A stretch of 6,740 nucleotides of DNA from Melioribacteraceae bacterium (GTDB lineage Bacteria; Bacteroidota; Ignavibacteria; Ignavibacteriales; Melioribacteraceae). The position numbers and the translations under genes were made by a program. This document shows positions 6,707 to 6,740 of the stretch, one piece after another; position 1 is the stretch's first letter; the number at the start of each line of letters is the position of its first letter. The notes beneath the pieces were generated by a model that saw nothing but the letters and a program-made list of their open reading frames with translations, did not search any database and was not told the DNA's origin. The stretch lies in assembly GCA_027858595.1 (NCBI GenBank), contig JAQICK010000426.1, positions 1 through 6,740 on the forward strand. The letters are read 5' to 3'.

Positions 6707-6740
6707 AAATACTTTTGATACATAAATACTTATTTCATAA
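6650..6740 (-). repeat. Right arm of the inverted repeat, with a copy of the tatC 3' end on the minus strand
   Basis: Reverse complement of 5847-5937, running to the last base of the window. The outer 69 bases (6672-6740) are identical to the left arm. Then 6671 differs, 6658-6670 match, 6657 differs and 6650-6656 match. Bases inward of 6650 no longer match. Read on the minus strand, 6739 to 6674 encodes TatC residues 237-257 and its stop codon. The inner part, 6650-6657, belongs to the prenyl synthase GGDI codons, so its resemblance to the tatC gap is probably chance microhomology where the sequence switched templates. Most likely a chimeric contig end; a real recent inverted duplication is the less likely alternative. 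Confidence 0.95.

Noticed and set aside
5847..6740. Inverted repeat as ends of a mobile element or an invertible switch
   Set aside because: The left arm is ordinary tatC coding sequence, the enclosed DNA holds no transposase or recombinase, and the right arm runs off the window edge. A chimera explains it more simply.

Overview
The window is strongly AT-rich and densely coding, with every gene on the + strand and gaps of no more than about 45 bases. It looks like a chromosomal segment from the Bacteroidota/Chlorobiota (FCB) group. Ignavibacteria-like lineages are my best guess, by inference only. The clues are an outer-membrane barrel family typical of this group (YSRYGIGDL near the N-terminus, RGTTENNLIKE near the C-terminus), an acidic-tagged lipoprotein, a secreted TPR protein ending in a KIEG..YGWI motif, and a serine hydroxymethyltransferase with the DMSHPAG motif plus an insertion before QGGPLMH. 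Clear Shine-Dalgarno motifs precede some TTG/GTG starts, which is less usual for core Bacteroidetes.

Layout. Bases 1-77 are the 3' end of an unidentified upstream gene. From 70 to 3804 lies an envelope block: a lipoprotein with two similar beta-rich modules (70-1278), an outer-membrane beta-barrel protein (1271-2521) and a secreted TPR protein (2545-3804). The first three genes are joined by two 8-base overlaps. From 3830 onward come conserved housekeeping genes: glyA (3830-5128), tatC (5140-5913) and a trans-polyprenyl diphosphate synthase (5957 onward). No terminator-like hairpin is visible between the genes, so one long transcript is possible. GlyA supplies glycine and one-carbon units, TatC is the core of twin-arginine export, and the prenyl synthase probably makes a quinone side chain. 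They are not one pathway.

The most notable structure is at the right end. Bases 6650-6740 are a reverse-complement copy of 5847-5937, the end of tatC and the gap after it: 91 bases with 2 mismatches, the outer 69 perfect. The prenyl synthase reading frame runs into this copy just after its GGDIK motif, so its last 14 residues are antisense tatC sequence and about 80-100 native residues are missing. The best explanation is a fold-back chimera from amplification or assembly at a contig end, not a new biological system. The 6650-6740 region should not be trusted as genomic order without read support. I found no RNA gene, CRISPR array, insertion sequence or novel system.
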